This document shows, one piece after another, positions 10,276-19,840 of a stretch of 64,000 nucleotides of DNA. A program made the position numbers and the translations under genes. Below the pieces are notes generated by a model that saw only the letters and a program-made list of their open reading frames with translations, did not search any database and was not told the origin of the DNA. This DNA comes from Caldanaerobius polysaccharolyticus DSM 13641. Lineage in GTDB: Bacteria; Bacillota; Thermoanaerobacteria; Thermoanaerobacterales; Caldanaerobiaceae. Each line of letters begins with the position of its first letter. Within the stretch, counting starts at the first letter, position 1. Location of the stretch: the NCBI RefSeq assembly GCF_000427425.1, contig NZ_KE386494.1:376476-440475 (forward strand), read 5' to 3'.

Positions 10276-11591
10276 TTTGCCTCCTTGTTCTGATCTTCCC
10301 CTTTATCTACTATTTTACTATTATTAACTAAAAAATCAATTGTTTTTTCCACTAAAATATGCTCCTTTAAGTGCTCTATACGCTGCTCATCATAACTTTC
10401 CTTGAGTTTTTGCACGTCCACGTTATTTATTTTAGCCATTTCCTCTATCTCTTTATCTACATCTTCCTGGGTTACTTCTATGTTTTCTTCCTTCGCTACC
10501 TTTTCTATCACCAATGTGGTCTTTACCCTGTTGGTGGCCTCTTCCTTTACGTTATTTCTGAACTGTTCTTCAGAAATACCTGCATACCTTAAATATCTGT
10601 ACATATCCAGGCCATAATATCTCATATTTAAATCAAACTCAGCCAGTATATTGTCTATCTCCCGATTTACCATAACATCAGGGATATCCACGCTGGCGTT
10701 GTCAACTACCTTTTTCAGCACAGCATCGGTAAGCTGGTTCTTTGCTTTGAACTCAGCCTCTTTCTCCAGCCGCGCTCTTATGTCTTTTTTTAACTCATCA
10801 AGGCTATCAAACTCGCTGACTTCTCTGGCAAATTCGTCATCCAGGGCAGGAAGCTCTTTCACTTTTATATCATTAATTTTTACTTTAAACGTCGCGTCTT
10901 TCCCGGCCAAATCTTTAGCGCCATAATCTTCTGGGAATTTGACTTTTACATCCAGCTCAGCGCCAGCTTTAGCACCTATTAGCTGATCTTCAAATCCCGG
11001 TATAAACGTATTAGAGCCCACTTCCAGCGCATAATTTTCCGCCGATCCTCCCTCAAAAGGCTTACCGTCCACATACCCTGTAAAATCGATATACACTATA
11101 TCGCCTTTCTGCACAGGCCTGTCTTCAACGGCTACTAACCTGGCGTTTTTATTTCTCATGTCTTCAAGCTCTTTCTGCACATCTTCGTCTGTAACATTAT
11201 ACTCTACTTTTTCCACTTCTATTCCCTTGTACTGGCCTAGCTTAACGTCAGGTTTTAGCGTCACTTCGGCTTTTATAATAAGGTCTTTATTTTTACCCAC
11301 CTGCTCTATATCAACTTTAGGCAAATCCACAGGTATAAGGTTGTTTTCCTTTATGGCGTTATTGTACTCTTCATGGAAGATCTCATCGATAGCATCTTCA
11401 TAGAATACGCCTTCGCCGTAAAATCTCTCAATAATCTTCCTCGGCGCTTTGCCCTTCCTAAATCCCGGCACATTAAACCTAGAGACGTTTTTTAAATAAG
11501 AGACCTGCACCGCTTTATCAAACCTATCATAGGGTATCTCCATCCTTAGCGTAGCCACATTGTTTTCTATTTTTTCCAAACGTACACTCAT
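10272..11591 (-). CDS. tig: Trigger factor
   Basis: Ribosome-associated chaperone of 439 residues. The N-terminal ribosome-binding domain carries the FRKGKAPR loop ([18 protein letters not shown]). An FKBP-like prolyl isomerase domain follows ([20 protein letters not shown] ... [14 protein letters not shown]), then a helical C-terminal substrate domain. The ATG at 11591 is preferred over an adjacent upstream TTG because it sits 7 bases behind AGGAGG. It is the first gene of the tig-clpP-clpX operon. Confidence 0.97.
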   Translation of the reverse strand: MSVRLEKIENNVATLRMEIPYDRFDKAVQVSYLKNVSRFNVPGFRKGKAPRKIIERFYGEGVFYEDAIDEIFHEEYNNAIKENNLIPVDLPKVDIEQVGKNKDLIIKAEVTLKPDVKLGQYKGIEVEKVEYNVTDEDVQKELEDMRNKNARLVAVEDRPVQKGDIVYIDFTGYVDGKPFEGGSAENYALEVGSNTFIPGFEDQLIGAKAGAELDVKVKFPEDYGAKDLAGKDATFKVKINDIKVKELPALDDEFAREVSEFDSLDELKKDIRARLEKEAEFKAKNQLTDAVLKKVVDNASVDIPDVMVNREIDNILAEFDLNMRYYGLDMYRYLRYAGISEEQFRNNVKEEATNRVKTTLVIEKVAKEENIEVTQEDVDKEIEEMAKINNVDVQKLKESYDEQRIEHLKEHILVEKTIDFLVNNSKIVDKGEDQNKEAK

Positions 11592-11710
11592 CAATTATCC
11601 TCCTACGTATTATTTTATTTTTTGTATTTTACCAGTAAATTATAACACACAAAAAATATCAATTACAAGCGCACATCACAGCATTTAAAAATATAAGCAT
11701 ACTAAATAAG

Positions 11711-11732
11711 AGATATTGCAAAAGCAATATCT
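11711..11732 (-). terminator. Hairpin downstream of tRNA-Leu
   Basis: A 9-bp stem AGATATTGC/GCAATATCT with a TTTT loop, followed on the minus strand by a weakly T-rich tract. It probably ends the tRNA transcript. Confidence 0.6.
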
Positions 11733-11740
11733 CCCTACCG

Positions 11741-11822
11741 TGCGGGAGAAGGGACTTGAACCCCCATGCCTTGCGGCACCAGATCCTAAGTCTGGCGCGT
11801 CTGCCAGTTCCGCCACTCCCGC
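11741..11822 (-). tRNA. tRNA-Leu (anticodon UAG)
   Basis: The minus strand folds as a class II tRNA. The acceptor stem is GCGGGAG/CTCCCGC with discriminator A, the D arm begins TGGCGGAACTGGCAGACGC, and the anticodon loop CTTAGGA gives anticodon TAG. There is a long variable arm (TGCCGCAAGGCA region) and the T loop GGTTCAAGTCC. The 3' CCA is not encoded. It stands alone between tig and the FetAB-like genes. Confidence 0.95.
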
Positions 11823-11874
11823 AAACGACAGATATATATTATCACATAATCAAAGAAAAAACAAGAGTGCAAAA

Positions 11875-12627
11875 TCAAAACGGCTGCACCAGCTGGTGAT
11901 GAGCGGTGAAAAACCTCCTGTAGGTCAAAAAGGCAACGCAAAAACAGGATATAGATACCGTCGAGGCCATCATAAAGGCCACCATAATTTGATATTTTAC
12001 TGCGTTTATAGGATCCACTCCTCCCAATATCAAACCTGTCATCATACCGGGTAATTGAACAATGCCCAACGTTTTCATGCCATCTATGGTAGGCATCATG
12101 CCCGTCTTTATAGCTATCTTCAGTATTCTCTGCACTGATTGCCTGGCACTGGCTCCCAGCGCTAGCGATGCTTGAATCTCAAGAGCCCTGTTTTTTACCT
12201 CATCTCTAAGCCTTGATACAGCAAGCCCTGATGATACCATGGAGTTGCCTATTATCATGCCGCTCACCGGTATGACTTCCTGAGGTACAAAGCGAATTGC
12301 TTTAAAGAGCACTAACACCGAGAGAGTTATGGTAGCAGCTATGGCGATGGAAATGGTTATGTAGTAAAAAACTCCCGGTATTCCTTTACCTCTTTTAGCA
12401 GCGTTATTTCCCGCCACCAATATCATGACGCCTATCATAGCCAGTGTAAATAAATAATAGTCCGCTGCGAATATGTAGTGAAGTATGTATCCAACCACCG
12501 TAAGCTGCGCTACTGCCCTTACCGTCCCCACTATTATCTCTCTTTCAATGCCTAGCTTTTGATAATATGATATGAACATGGCAATGAGTACGAGACTGGA
12601 AGCAAACACTAGCGAAAGCACATTCAC
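11875..12627 (-). CDS. FetB/YbbM-type ABC transporter permease (UPF0014)
   Basis: A 250-residue membrane protein of the UPF0014 family, whose E. coli member FetB exports iron with FetA. Hydrophobic segments run through the length. Family stretches include YYQKLGIEREIIVGTVRAVAQL, VIPVSGMIIGNSMVSSGLAV and GIVQLPGMMTGLILGGVDP. Its start overlaps the stop of the ATPase gene as ATGA. Iron or other metal export is inferred from the family; no metal operator was recognised nearby. Confidence 0.85.
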   Translation of the reverse strand: MNVLSLVFASSLVLIAMFISYYQKLGIEREIIVGTVRAVAQLTVVGYILHYIFAADYYLFTLAMIGVMILVAGNNAAKRGKGIPGVFYYITISIAIAATITLSVLVLFKAIRFVPQEVIPVSGMIIGNSMVSSGLAVSRLRDEVKNRALEIQASLALGASARQSVQRILKIAIKTGMMPTIDGMKTLGIVQLPGMMTGLILGGVDPINAVKYQIMVAFMMASTVSISCFCVAFLTYRRFFTAHHQLVQPF

Positions 12628-13358
12628 TTTGAAGTCCCCCTTTTTAACTTTCCCTCTATAAAAAGGCGTGTTATTTCGCTCTTAGGCTTTTCAAAGAGCT
12701 CCCGGGTGCTATTGTGCTCAATCAGCCTCCCGTCCACGATCAAAAGAGTGTAATCTCCCACCCTTATAGCCTGCTCCATATTGTGGGTAATCCATACAAA
12801 AGTGAGCTTCAGCTCTTTTTTTAACCTTAATATGAGGTCTTCAATCAATTGGGAAGATGCTGGATCCAGCGCCGACGTGGGCTCATCCAGAAGCATTATT
12901 TCAGGGGAATTGGCCAAAGTCCTGGCAATGGATACCCTCTGCTGCTCTCCCCCTGACAGCTGGCTCACATCTCTGTGCTGATAATCCTCATCAAGGCCCA
13001 CCATGTGGAGAAACCTTACCACATCCACATCCCTATTGCCCTGTAAACTAGGACCGTACCTTATATTATCAGCTACCGTTCCTTCAAAAAGACATGCCTG
13101 CTGAAAAACCATGCCAATTCTTCTCCTGAGCTTTATTACGTCTACGGACCTTATGTCTTCTCCGTCCACGTACACCGTGCCAGCGGTGGGATCTATTAGG
13201 CGATTTATAAGCTTTATCATAGTGGACTTACCGGCGCCTGATGGGCCTATGACCGTGTGTATAAAACCTTCAGGAAGATCAAAACTTAAATCCTTTAGTA
13301 TGTCTTTTCCTCCGCTGCTGTATGACACGCGCTCAAAAGTAACCTTGGCCTGCTGCAT
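12624..13358 (-). CDS. FetA-type ABC transporter ATP-binding protein
   Basis: A 244-residue ATPase with Walker A GPSGAGKST, Q-loop MVFQQACLF, signature [13 protein letters not shown], Walker B EIMLLDEPTSALD and H-loop ITHNMEQA. The pairing with a UPF0014 permease marks it as the FetA partner; on sequence alone it also resembles phosphate-type ATPases. AGGGGGATGAAAG precedes the ATG. Confidence 0.87.
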   Translation of the reverse strand: MQQAKVTFERVSYSSGGKDILKDLSFDLPEGFIHTVIGPSGAGKSTMIKLINRLIDPTAGTVYVDGEDIRSVDVIKLRRRIGMVFQQACLFEGTVADNIRYGPSLQGNRDVDVVRFLHMVGLDEDYQHRDVSQLSGGEQQRVSIARTLANSPEIMLLDEPTSALDPASSQLIEDLILRLKKELKLTFVWITHNMEQAIRVGDYTLLIVDGRLIEHNSTRELFEKPKSEITRLFIEGKLKRGTSK

Positions 13359-13448
13359 CTTTCATCCCCCTTGTATTTTGAAACAGATGTTACATACTAT
13401 ATTAAACCTTCCAAATCTACATGTCAATAGCTCTGGCAGCTTTCTTGG

Positions 13449-15221
13449 TCATCGGTATACAGCTGTCAACAGTTCCAGAAGCTCCTTGGTATTATAAGCG
13501 GGCTCCATGCACTTTGTGCCCACACAAACGTATGCCGCAGGTATTTTCACCCTATCGTATCCCCGAGTCTCTATTATTTCAGAATCCTTTACAATGTCCA
13601 GTTGCTCCACAACCATATCCGGCGCGTACAACTTTAAAACATCTTTTGCCATACTCTTGTTTTCATCGCCCACCACAGATACATGAATAATGCCCTCTAC
13701 ATAGGCTTTGAATCCCTTTACATACGGTGTTGAAAATATGCCGTAATCGGTGTACATATCGCTAAAGTACCTTATCACTTCCCCAGCAATCTTTTTGTAT
13801 TTATCATCGCCTTTTAAGGCATTTAGGACTACATAAACCCACGCCATAAAGCTGTTGTCACTTATAGATTGAGTTATGTCGCCCAGGGTCTTTAATACCT
13901 GATCTTCCGGCACATCCCCTGCAAATACCTTCTCCTCCTCATCGTAAAAACGGCTGTAAGCAATATCCGCCACCTCTTTTGCCTTATTTATATACTTTCT
14001 ATCCCCCGTGTACTGAAACCCATCCAGGTTTGCCATGGCCATATATACCTGTTCTTTTAATATATTGTAATTATGAGGCTTACCGTCGTAATACCTGCAA
14101 TACCCTTCTCTCTGCCTGAAGCATTCTTCGTTGAGGAAATCCAGTGTTTTCAAGGCCATAGTCTTGTACTCCTCTTTTTCCAAAACCGCCCATGCCCTAA
14201 AAAGAGCTGATACAGCTCTGGCATTCCACGATACGTACACATTTTTGTCTATATATGGCTGCTTACGCCTTTTTCGCTCTTCCAGACTCAGCTTGTAGAA
14301 TTCTTCATCGGCGTCTTGGCTGCCATAAAATGCCGATAGATCGCGATCGTAAAGCGCACTGGTGACGTAATCTAATGTTTTTTCGGCTATATCTTTAAAC
14401 CTCACCACACCCATAACCTGATACGCTTTGAGGTAGACATCCACAAGCGCCGCATTATCCTCCAGCAACTTCTCGTAATGGGGCATCGACCAATCCCTAG
14501 CAGTAGAATATCTAAAGAAACCGCCTTGCTGTTTATCGCATATATCCCCATCGGCCATGTTATTTAGCGTCTTATCCAGCATCCTGTATATACCATCATC
14601 TTTTGTCCTGGCATACTCGTCCACGAGATAATCCAGCACTTCTGTGTACGGAAACTTTGGGGCAAGGCCAAACCCACCGTAAAGGTCGTCGTAATTGCTC
14701 CTTATATTATCCATAACATACCTTTCTACGCCCTCTAAAAGACCTCTTGATGTCGGCTTGTAAACCTTTCTTTTTCTCCTAGCACCCTTTTTATCTTTTG
14801 CCTTTCCTTCATATACCGCATCTGGTTTATGCTCATGGTAGTAATCCGCCGTTTCCTTTAAAAAATCGTATAAAGCCTCAGGGGGAATATAGGTTGCCCC
14901 GTTTAATATCCTACCTCCAGGAGTCAGCACCACAGTAGAAGGCCATCCTCCCATATTGTAGCGCTCATTTACATCGGGCCTCTGGTCTGTGTCCACCCTA
15001 ACAGGGATGAAATTTTTATTGATGTAATCGATAATTTTATCGTCAGAATAAGACGTCTCGTCCATGACATGGCACCAATGGCACCATACAGCGCTTATGG
15101 ACAAAAGCACAGGTTTGTCTTGCTGTTTAGCTTCTTTAAAAGCCTCATCGCCCCACTGGCGCCACTTTATCCTGTGGGCATCGTTAGGCCTCGGGGAAAA
15201 GCGAAAATTCGTTTTTGACAT
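13449..15221 (-). CDS. YyaL-like protein: DUF255 thioredoxin domain plus six-hairpin glycosidase-like domain
   Basis: A 590-residue protein of the DUF255/SSP411 family, function unknown. The N-terminal 100 residues form a thioredoxin fold with a WCHWCHVM active-site-like motif and the cis-proline stretch GGWPSTVVLTPGG. A long helical alpha/alpha-barrel-like region follows, with YGGFGLAPKFP, which is typical of the family. It is shorter than the roughly 670-700 residues I expect for Bacillus YyaL, mainly at the C-terminus and after residue 130, where a lysine/arginine-rich linker KDKKGARRKRKV sits. No partner gene suggests a role. Confidence 0.85.
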   Translation of the reverse strand: MSKTNFRFSPRPNDAHRIKWRQWGDEAFKEAKQQDKPVLLSISAVWCHWCHVMDETSYSDDKIIDYINKNFIPVRVDTDQRPDVNERYNMGGWPSTVVLTPGGRILNGATYIPPEALYDFLKETADYYHEHKPDAVYEGKAKDKKGARRKRKVYKPTSRGLLEGVERYVMDNIRSNYDDLYGGFGLAPKFPYTEVLDYLVDEYARTKDDGIYRMLDKTLNNMADGDICDKQQGGFFRYSTARDWSMPHYEKLLEDNAALVDVYLKAYQVMGVVRFKDIAEKTLDYVTSALYDRDLSAFYGSQDADEEFYKLSLEERKRRKQPYIDKNVYVSWNARAVSALFRAWAVLEKEEYKTMALKTLDFLNEECFRQREGYCRYYDGKPHNYNILKEQVYMAMANLDGFQYTGDRKYINKAKEVADIAYSRFYDEEEKVFAGDVPEDQVLKTLGDITQSISDNSFMAWVYVVLNALKGDDKYKKIAGEVIRYFSDMYTDYGIFSTPYVKGFKAYVEGIIHVSVVGDENKSMAKDVLKLYAPDMVVEQLDIVKDSEIIETRGYDRVKIPAAYVCVGTKCMEPAYNTKELLELLTAVYR

Positions 15222-15297
15222 ATGATCATCCTTTCACCGTAGATACTACAATCATATTATTAGCCAATAGCGTAATGAACTATTATAAAATTAATAA

Positions 15298-15320
15298 GGA
15301 CCACATTATACATGTGGTCC
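15298..15320 (-). terminator. Terminator after the Mrp-family gene
   Basis: A 9-bp perfect stem GGACCACAT/ATGTGGTCC with a 5-base loop, followed on the minus strand by the T-rich tract TTATTAATTTTAT. Confidence 0.7.
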
Positions 15321-15338
15321 CTTTTCTACAGTTTATTT

Positions 15339-16382
15339 TTATCTTGCCTGTGCAATCTTTCTCGCGATTTCACCGTATATATAAGCCACAGGGGTATTAT
15401 TTAGCACGACAGGTCTACCCTCATCGCTGCACTCCCTCACTTTAATGTCAATGGGTATACTACCCAAAATTGGAGCATTCAATTCCTTGGCTAGTCTTTC
15501 TGTATCCCCTTTGCCGAAAATGTAATGCCTCTTACCGCAATCAGGGCACTCAAAGTAAGCCATATTTTCAATAATACCTAAAAGCCTCATAGAGGTCTTT
15601 TGAGCCATATATGCCAGCCGCCCTGCCACGTGGGATGCCGCAGCCTGCGGCGTGGTCACCAGTACCAGTTCAGCATGAGGCATCGTCTGCATTACAGTAA
15701 GAGGTACATCTCCCGTACCAGGCGGCAAGTCCAGCAACAAAAAGTCCAGATCCCCCCACAATACGTCGTTAAAAAATTGCTGCAAGGCCCCAGCCAACAT
15801 AGGTCCCCTCCATATGATAGGGGTATTCTCTTCAGCAAAACAACCCATAGAAATCACTTTTACTCCGTAAGCCTCCAGAGGAAGTATGGTATTGTCATCT
15901 ACCGCCACTGGCCTTTTTCCGCTTATACCCATCATCCTGGATACGCTAAATCCAACTATATCCGCATCTACAAGGCCCACCTTATAACCCTCTTTAGCCA
16001 GGGCGATGGCAAGGTTTACCGTTACAGTGGATTTGCCCACACCTCCTTTGCCGCTACCCACGGCGATTATGCGGGCATTTTTAAGCTGAGATTCCCGCTG
16101 AGGATGAAGCTTTCTGACCAGTTCCTCCCTCTCTTCCTGCGACATGACGCCAAAATTGACCTGTACCTTTTCAACGTCCCCGAGGCCCTTTATAGCATCC
16201 ACAATGTCCTCTCTTATCGTGGAGTGCAACGGACATCCGGCTACCGTCAGATTCACATCTACCACTACTTTTCTCCCATCTACCCTAATATCCTTGACCA
16301 TGCCTAGATCAACTATACTTTCCCCGATTTCAGGGTCAACAACGCCCTTTAAGGCATTTAGCACGTCATCTCTCGTAAACAA
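15339..16382 (-). CDS. Mrp/NBP35-family iron-sulfur carrier ATPase with N-terminal DUF59
   Basis: Cytosolic P-loop protein that carries Fe-S clusters to targets. The N-terminal DUF59/MIP18 domain has VVDPEIGESIVDLGMV and the TVAGCPLHSTI motif. The ATPase domain has the deviant Walker A GKGGVGKSTVTVNLA and a CPDCGKRHYIFG cysteine pair. The start is a TTG at 16382 eight bases behind GGGGAGG; a longer frame lacks a ribosome site. It forms its own unit with a downstream terminator. Confidence 0.92.
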   Translation of the reverse strand: MFTRDDVLNALKGVVDPEIGESIVDLGMVKDIRVDGRKVVVDVNLTVAGCPLHSTIREDIVDAIKGLGDVEKVQVNFGVMSQEEREELVRKLHPQRESQLKNARIIAVGSGKGGVGKSTVTVNLAIALAKEGYKVGLVDADIVGFSVSRMMGISGKRPVAVDDNTILPLEAYGVKVISMGCFAEENTPIIWRGPMLAGALQQFFNDVLWGDLDFLLLDLPPGTGDVPLTVMQTMPHAELVLVTTPQAAASHVAGRLAYMAQKTSMRLLGIIENMAYFECPDCGKRHYIFGKGDTERLAKELNAPILGSIPIDIKVRECSDEGRPVVLNNTPVAYIYGEIARKIAQAR

Positions 16383-16571
16383 TTTGTAAACCTCCCCACT
16401 TAAATGCGCTGCATAATCGATTATACCACTATGAACCTCACATACAAAGCCCAAGTACTATAATAATGCTCAACCTTGTTAAATCAAGATAAAAGTTTAC
16501 ATATTGTACTATCGCAAACAGATAATTCATGATATAATTGTATTATAATAAACAACAAGAGGAAGGGGGTA

Positions 16572-17807
16572 ATGTCTGTGCTTAAAAAAGTGCTTTCTAA
16601 CAATTACCTTATAGCCTTAATATTGCCTATTCTGGCAGGGATAATATTTTTAATAGCCCGTGTAAGCGTAGGGCTAACGTTGGCATTCACGATAATATCA
16701 TTAGCAATATCAGAGTTTATATCGTACTTAAACAACAAAAACAACAGCGACATACTACATACCATATCGTACATAATCGAGAGAATCAAATACAGGGATT
16801 TCACTGAGGTGGCCGTAGAATCAGGCGGAATAGGAGTGCTGTCAGAAAATTTCAATAGCATGGTAAAGGAAATGAAATCAATAATACTATCTTTAAGCGA
16901 TGTGACGTCAAAACTATCGGATTCCACCCAGCAACTGGTAGATGGCTCTGAAAAGATCAAATCCTCAGTGGATCAGATTGCCGTAACCATTGAAGAAATA
17001 GCCAAAGGAGCATCAGAGCAAGCCACAGAGGCCGAAAAAGGTGTATCACTGATCACGGATTTGTCAGATCAGATAAAGACTGTATACGACAGCGCTTTAC
17101 AAATAGTAAACAGCAGCGAGACTATAAAGAAATTAAATGAAGAGGGATTGAAAGCTGTAACCCTCTTAAAGGAAAGATCAGACACGAGCGCCAAGACATC
17201 GTATCAGCTTATGGAGCTTATAAAGTCCTTTAACGAAAAGACAAAAGACATATCCAACTTTGTAAACGCTATAAATAGCATCGCAGAACAGACCAATCTC
17301 CTGGCATTAAACGCGGCCATAGAAGCAGCGCACGCCGGCGATGCAGGTAAAGGCTTCGGAGTGGTTGCCGAAGAAATAAGGAAATTAGCGGACGAAAGCA
17401 AAAAAACCACAAAAGAGATTCAGGATATAGTAAGCGGCATACAGAATGAATCCAAAAAAGTCGAGGCCATGATGGACACTATCGAAGAGGTTTCTCGCTT
17501 TCAGGCTCAGGCAGTGGAAAACACCAACAAAGCTTTTGCGACGATCGCCAATGGCGTCGAGGAAAGTATAAACATGCTAAATGGCGTATTCAAAGCCATA
17601 GAGAAGATGGAAAACAGCAAAAATTCCGTTATCAACGCCATACAGAACATATCAGCCGTATCCCAGGAAACTGCGGCTGCCAGTGAAGAGGTTTCTGCCA
17701 ATACGGAAGAACAGCTGGAGTTCATTGCGACAATAGCCAACTCTGTAAAAAACCTCGACGAGCTGGCTAGAGAATTGAAGAAAAACGTCAGCAAATACAA
17801 AGTTTAG
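16572..17807 (+). CDS. Methyl-accepting chemotaxis-like protein without an extracellular sensor domain
   Basis: A 411-residue signal protein. Two adjacent membrane segments lie within the first 55 residues with almost no loop between them, so no external sensor domain exists. The rest is a long helical signalling domain with the highly conserved hairpin tip [20 protein letters not shown], followed by [18 protein letters not shown]. It may report membrane or cytoplasmic state to CheA/CheW, or serve a non-chemotaxis role. No che or fla genes are in the window. It starts with ATG behind AGAGGAAGGGGG and ends in a terminator hairpin that includes the stop codon. Confidence 0.9.
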   Translation: MSVLKKVLSNNYLIALILPILAGIIFLIARVSVGLTLAFTIISLAISEFISYLNNKNNSDILHTISYIIERIKYRDFTEVAVESGGIGVLSENFNSMVKEMKSIILSLSDVTSKLSDSTQQLVDGSEKIKSSVDQIAVTIEEIAKGASEQATEAEKGVSLITDLSDQIKTVYDSALQIVNSSETIKKLNEEGLKAVTLLKERSDTSAKTSYQLMELIKSFNEKTKDISNFVNAINSIAEQTNLLALNAAIEAAHAGDAGKGFGVVAEEIRKLADESKKTTKEIQDIVSGIQNESKKVEAMMDTIEEVSRFQAQAVENTNKAFATIANGVEESINMLNGVFKAIEKMENSKNSVINAIQNISAVSQETAAASEEVSANTEEQLEFIATIANSVKNLDELARELKKNVSKYKV

Positions 17808-17839
17808 CAATAAAAACCGCGTAGCGGTTTTTATTTGCT
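17806..17839 (+). terminator. Terminator between the MCP and EAL-GGDEF genes
   Basis: Stem AAAAACCGC/GCGGTTTTT with a GTA loop, extended by AGCAA/TTGCT pairing and followed by T-rich sequence. The MCP stop codon lies in its 5' arm. Confidence 0.85.
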
Positions 17840-17868
17840 ATTTAAAAAGCGAGGGATATAATGCAGAA

Positions 17869-19626
17869 ATGGCAGAAATGGAAATGGTAGAAATATTAAA
17901 ACACATTATAGCTTCAAAAAATGTAATCAGTGTATTTCAGCCAATCGTATCACTGACCACAGGAAATGTGATCGGCTATGAAGCTCTCAGCCGCGGGCCG
18001 AAAAACACTCCATTAGAAAAACCCGAAAAAATGTTTGAAGTAGCAAAGCAAAACAACATGTTGTGGGAACTGGAAATGCTGTGCAGGTCAAAGGCCTTAG
18101 AGAAATCCTGTAGCAACTCTACTGCTAGAATCATATTTCTAAACGTGGATCCTCACGTAATAAACGACGAAAACTTTGTCAGCGGCTTCGCAAGGGAATT
18201 CCTGGCCAAGTACAAGATTGATCCCTCATCCATAATATTTGAAATAACCGAAAAAACCGCTATAGAAGATTATAAATCTTTCAAAAATATCCTGAAATAT
18301 TACGTCGAGCAAGGGTATAAAATAGCTATAGACGACACCGGGGCAGGATATTCGGGTCTTAAAACCATTGTGGAAACAAATCCCCAGTATATAAAGGTAG
18401 ATATGTCACTGGTGAGGGATATAGACAAGGACCAGCTTAAACAAAATCTTATGAAGACCTTTTATCAATTTTCCATAAACACCAACTGCAGGATTATCGC
18501 AGAGGGAATCGAAACCCATAGTGAGCTGGACGTACTCATAGACATAGGTATACAGTACGGACAGGGTTACCTGTTGCAAAAACCCGCTGAAGATTTCGTT
18601 GACATTCGGCCTGAGGCAAAAGAGTACATAATAGAAAGAAATAAGGTCAAAAGGCAATTTAGGCTTTTTAAACCCCATTATATGCCCATTGAAAATATCT
18701 CCAGAAAGGATCTCCCCGTAAAAAAGGATTTATTGGCTTATGAACTGGAGAAAATATTTGAAAACAGCCGTGCATTACAGGGCGTCTGTGTGGTTAACGA
18801 ACAATTTGAACCGATAGGGCTCATAATGAAAAAGGACTTCTACAGCTATATGGCTCGCCCGTACGGCAGAGACGTCTTTGGCCACAGGCCTATATCCCGT
18901 CTCATGAACCAACAACCCCTCATCGTAGACAGCAATACCCCTATTGATGAGGTATCGAGGATGGCCATGAGCAGAGACGATGAACACCTCTACGATTACA
19001 TCATCATCTCCAAAGGCGGAAAGTACTTCGGCATAACCACGGTAAAAGACCTTCTGGAAAAAACCACAGAAATAGAAATAAATGTGGCTAAATACTCCAA
19101 TCCTCTAACAGGTCTACCAGGCAATGTGATAATAGACAATAACCTCAAGGAATTATTAAATGAGGCAGGGCCTTTTTCCCTCATCTATATCGACATCAAT
19201 AACTTCAAGGCATACAACGATACGTACGGCTTCGAAAACGGTGATAAAGTGATTTTGTATACTGCAGATATCCTCAAATCGACTTTAAATAAATACCACA
19301 AGAATGGTTTCCTGGGCCATATAGGCGGCGACGACTTCGTCATAATCGCGTACGACCACGATGTGGAAAACATGTGCCAAGAGATAATAGAGCTGTTTGA
19401 CAAGAACATAAGAGGGTTTTACAATGAACAGGACGCAAAAAACGGGTTTATAGTGGCCAAAAGCCGATACGGCAAGGTGGAGAGAATACCTATTATGGGC
19501 ATAGCGGTAGCAGCCATAACTAATAAACATAAAAACTATGCCAATGTATACGAACTAAGCGAAAGCGCCAGCAGAGTTAAAAAACTCTGCAAGCAATACG
19601 TAAAAAGCCACTATATCATCGATTAA
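17869..19626 (+). CDS. EAL-CBS-GGDEF cyclic-di-GMP signalling protein
   Basis: A soluble 585-residue protein with an uncommon order. The EAL phosphodiesterase domain comes first (about 10-245), a CBS pair second (about 275-400), and a GGDEF domain last (about 405-580). EAL metal and catalytic residues are present: EAL, the N of FLNVDP, FEITEK, IDDTGAG, IKVD, AEGIE and GQGYLLQKP. The cyclase signature reads GGDDF, a known active-site variant, with a preceding DINNFKAYND metal stretch. The CBS pair may sense a nucleotide. Start: the ATG at 17869 lies about 13 bases from AGGG; a better-spaced ATG at 17861 opens only a 9-codon frame. Confidence 0.92.
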   Translation: MAEMEMVEILKHIIASKNVISVFQPIVSLTTGNVIGYEALSRGPKNTPLEKPEKMFEVAKQNNMLWELEMLCRSKALEKSCSNSTARIIFLNVDPHVINDENFVSGFAREFLAKYKIDPSSIIFEITEKTAIEDYKSFKNILKYYVEQGYKIAIDDTGAGYSGLKTIVETNPQYIKVDMSLVRDIDKDQLKQNLMKTFYQFSINTNCRIIAEGIETHSELDVLIDIGIQYGQGYLLQKPAEDFVDIRPEAKEYIIERNKVKRQFRLFKPHYMPIENISRKDLPVKKDLLAYELEKIFENSRALQGVCVVNEQFEPIGLIMKKDFYSYMARPYGRDVFGHRPISRLMNQQPLIVDSNTPIDEVSRMAMSRDDEHLYDYIIISKGGKYFGITTVKDLLEKTTEIEINVAKYSNPLTGLPGNVIIDNNLKELLNEAGPFSLIYIDINNFKAYNDTYGFENGDKVILYTADILKSTLNKYHKNGFLGHIGGDDFVIIAYDHDVENMCQEIIELFDKNIRGFYNEQDAKNGFIVAKSRYGKVERIPIMGIAVAAITNKHKNYANVYELSESASRVKKLCKQYVKSHYIID

Positions 19627-19754
19627 CTGTTTTTATTTTTGTTTTTTCTCTTCTCTAAATCGTTGATAAAAAGCGGTAAAAATGAAATAACCGCGTATAT
19701 TATGCCTATTGAAATGAGAAACAAAAGGCTTATCTTTGAAAAAATAACCTGCAT
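19623..19754 (-). CDS. Small single-pass membrane protein, 43 aa (hypothetical)
   Basis: A short reading frame beginning ATG behind GGTGGTGAGGG. It encodes about 28 hydrophobic residues and ends in a strongly basic tail (EKRKNKNKN). That layout, hydrophobic helix then positive C-terminus, is typical of small bacterial membrane proteins. Its stop codon overlaps the stop codon of the convergent EAL-GGDEF gene. No family is recognised, and it could be a chance frame. Confidence 0.4.
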   Translation of the reverse strand: MQVIFSKISLLFLISIGIIYAVISFLPLFINDLEKRKNKNKNS

Positions 19755-19803
19755 TAAACCCTCACCACCTTCTTCACTAATCAATATATGTGGCAGAGGG
19801 CAC

Positions 19804-19837
19804 AAAATGAACAGCACCCCATGGTGCTGTTCATTTT
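19804..19837. terminator. Bidirectional terminator hairpin
   Basis: A perfect 15-bp inverted repeat (AAAATGAACAGCACC and its complement) around a 4-base loop. It lies directly after the minus-strand oxidoreductase stop, and T runs exist on both strands through the arms themselves. Confidence 0.75.
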
Positions 19838-19840
19838 ACC

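Noticed and set aside
16455-16571. Sigma-D (flagellar) promoter before the chemoreceptor-like gene
   Set aside because: No TAAA-N15-GCCGATAT match was found; only AT-rich sequence with several poor -10 candidates is present.
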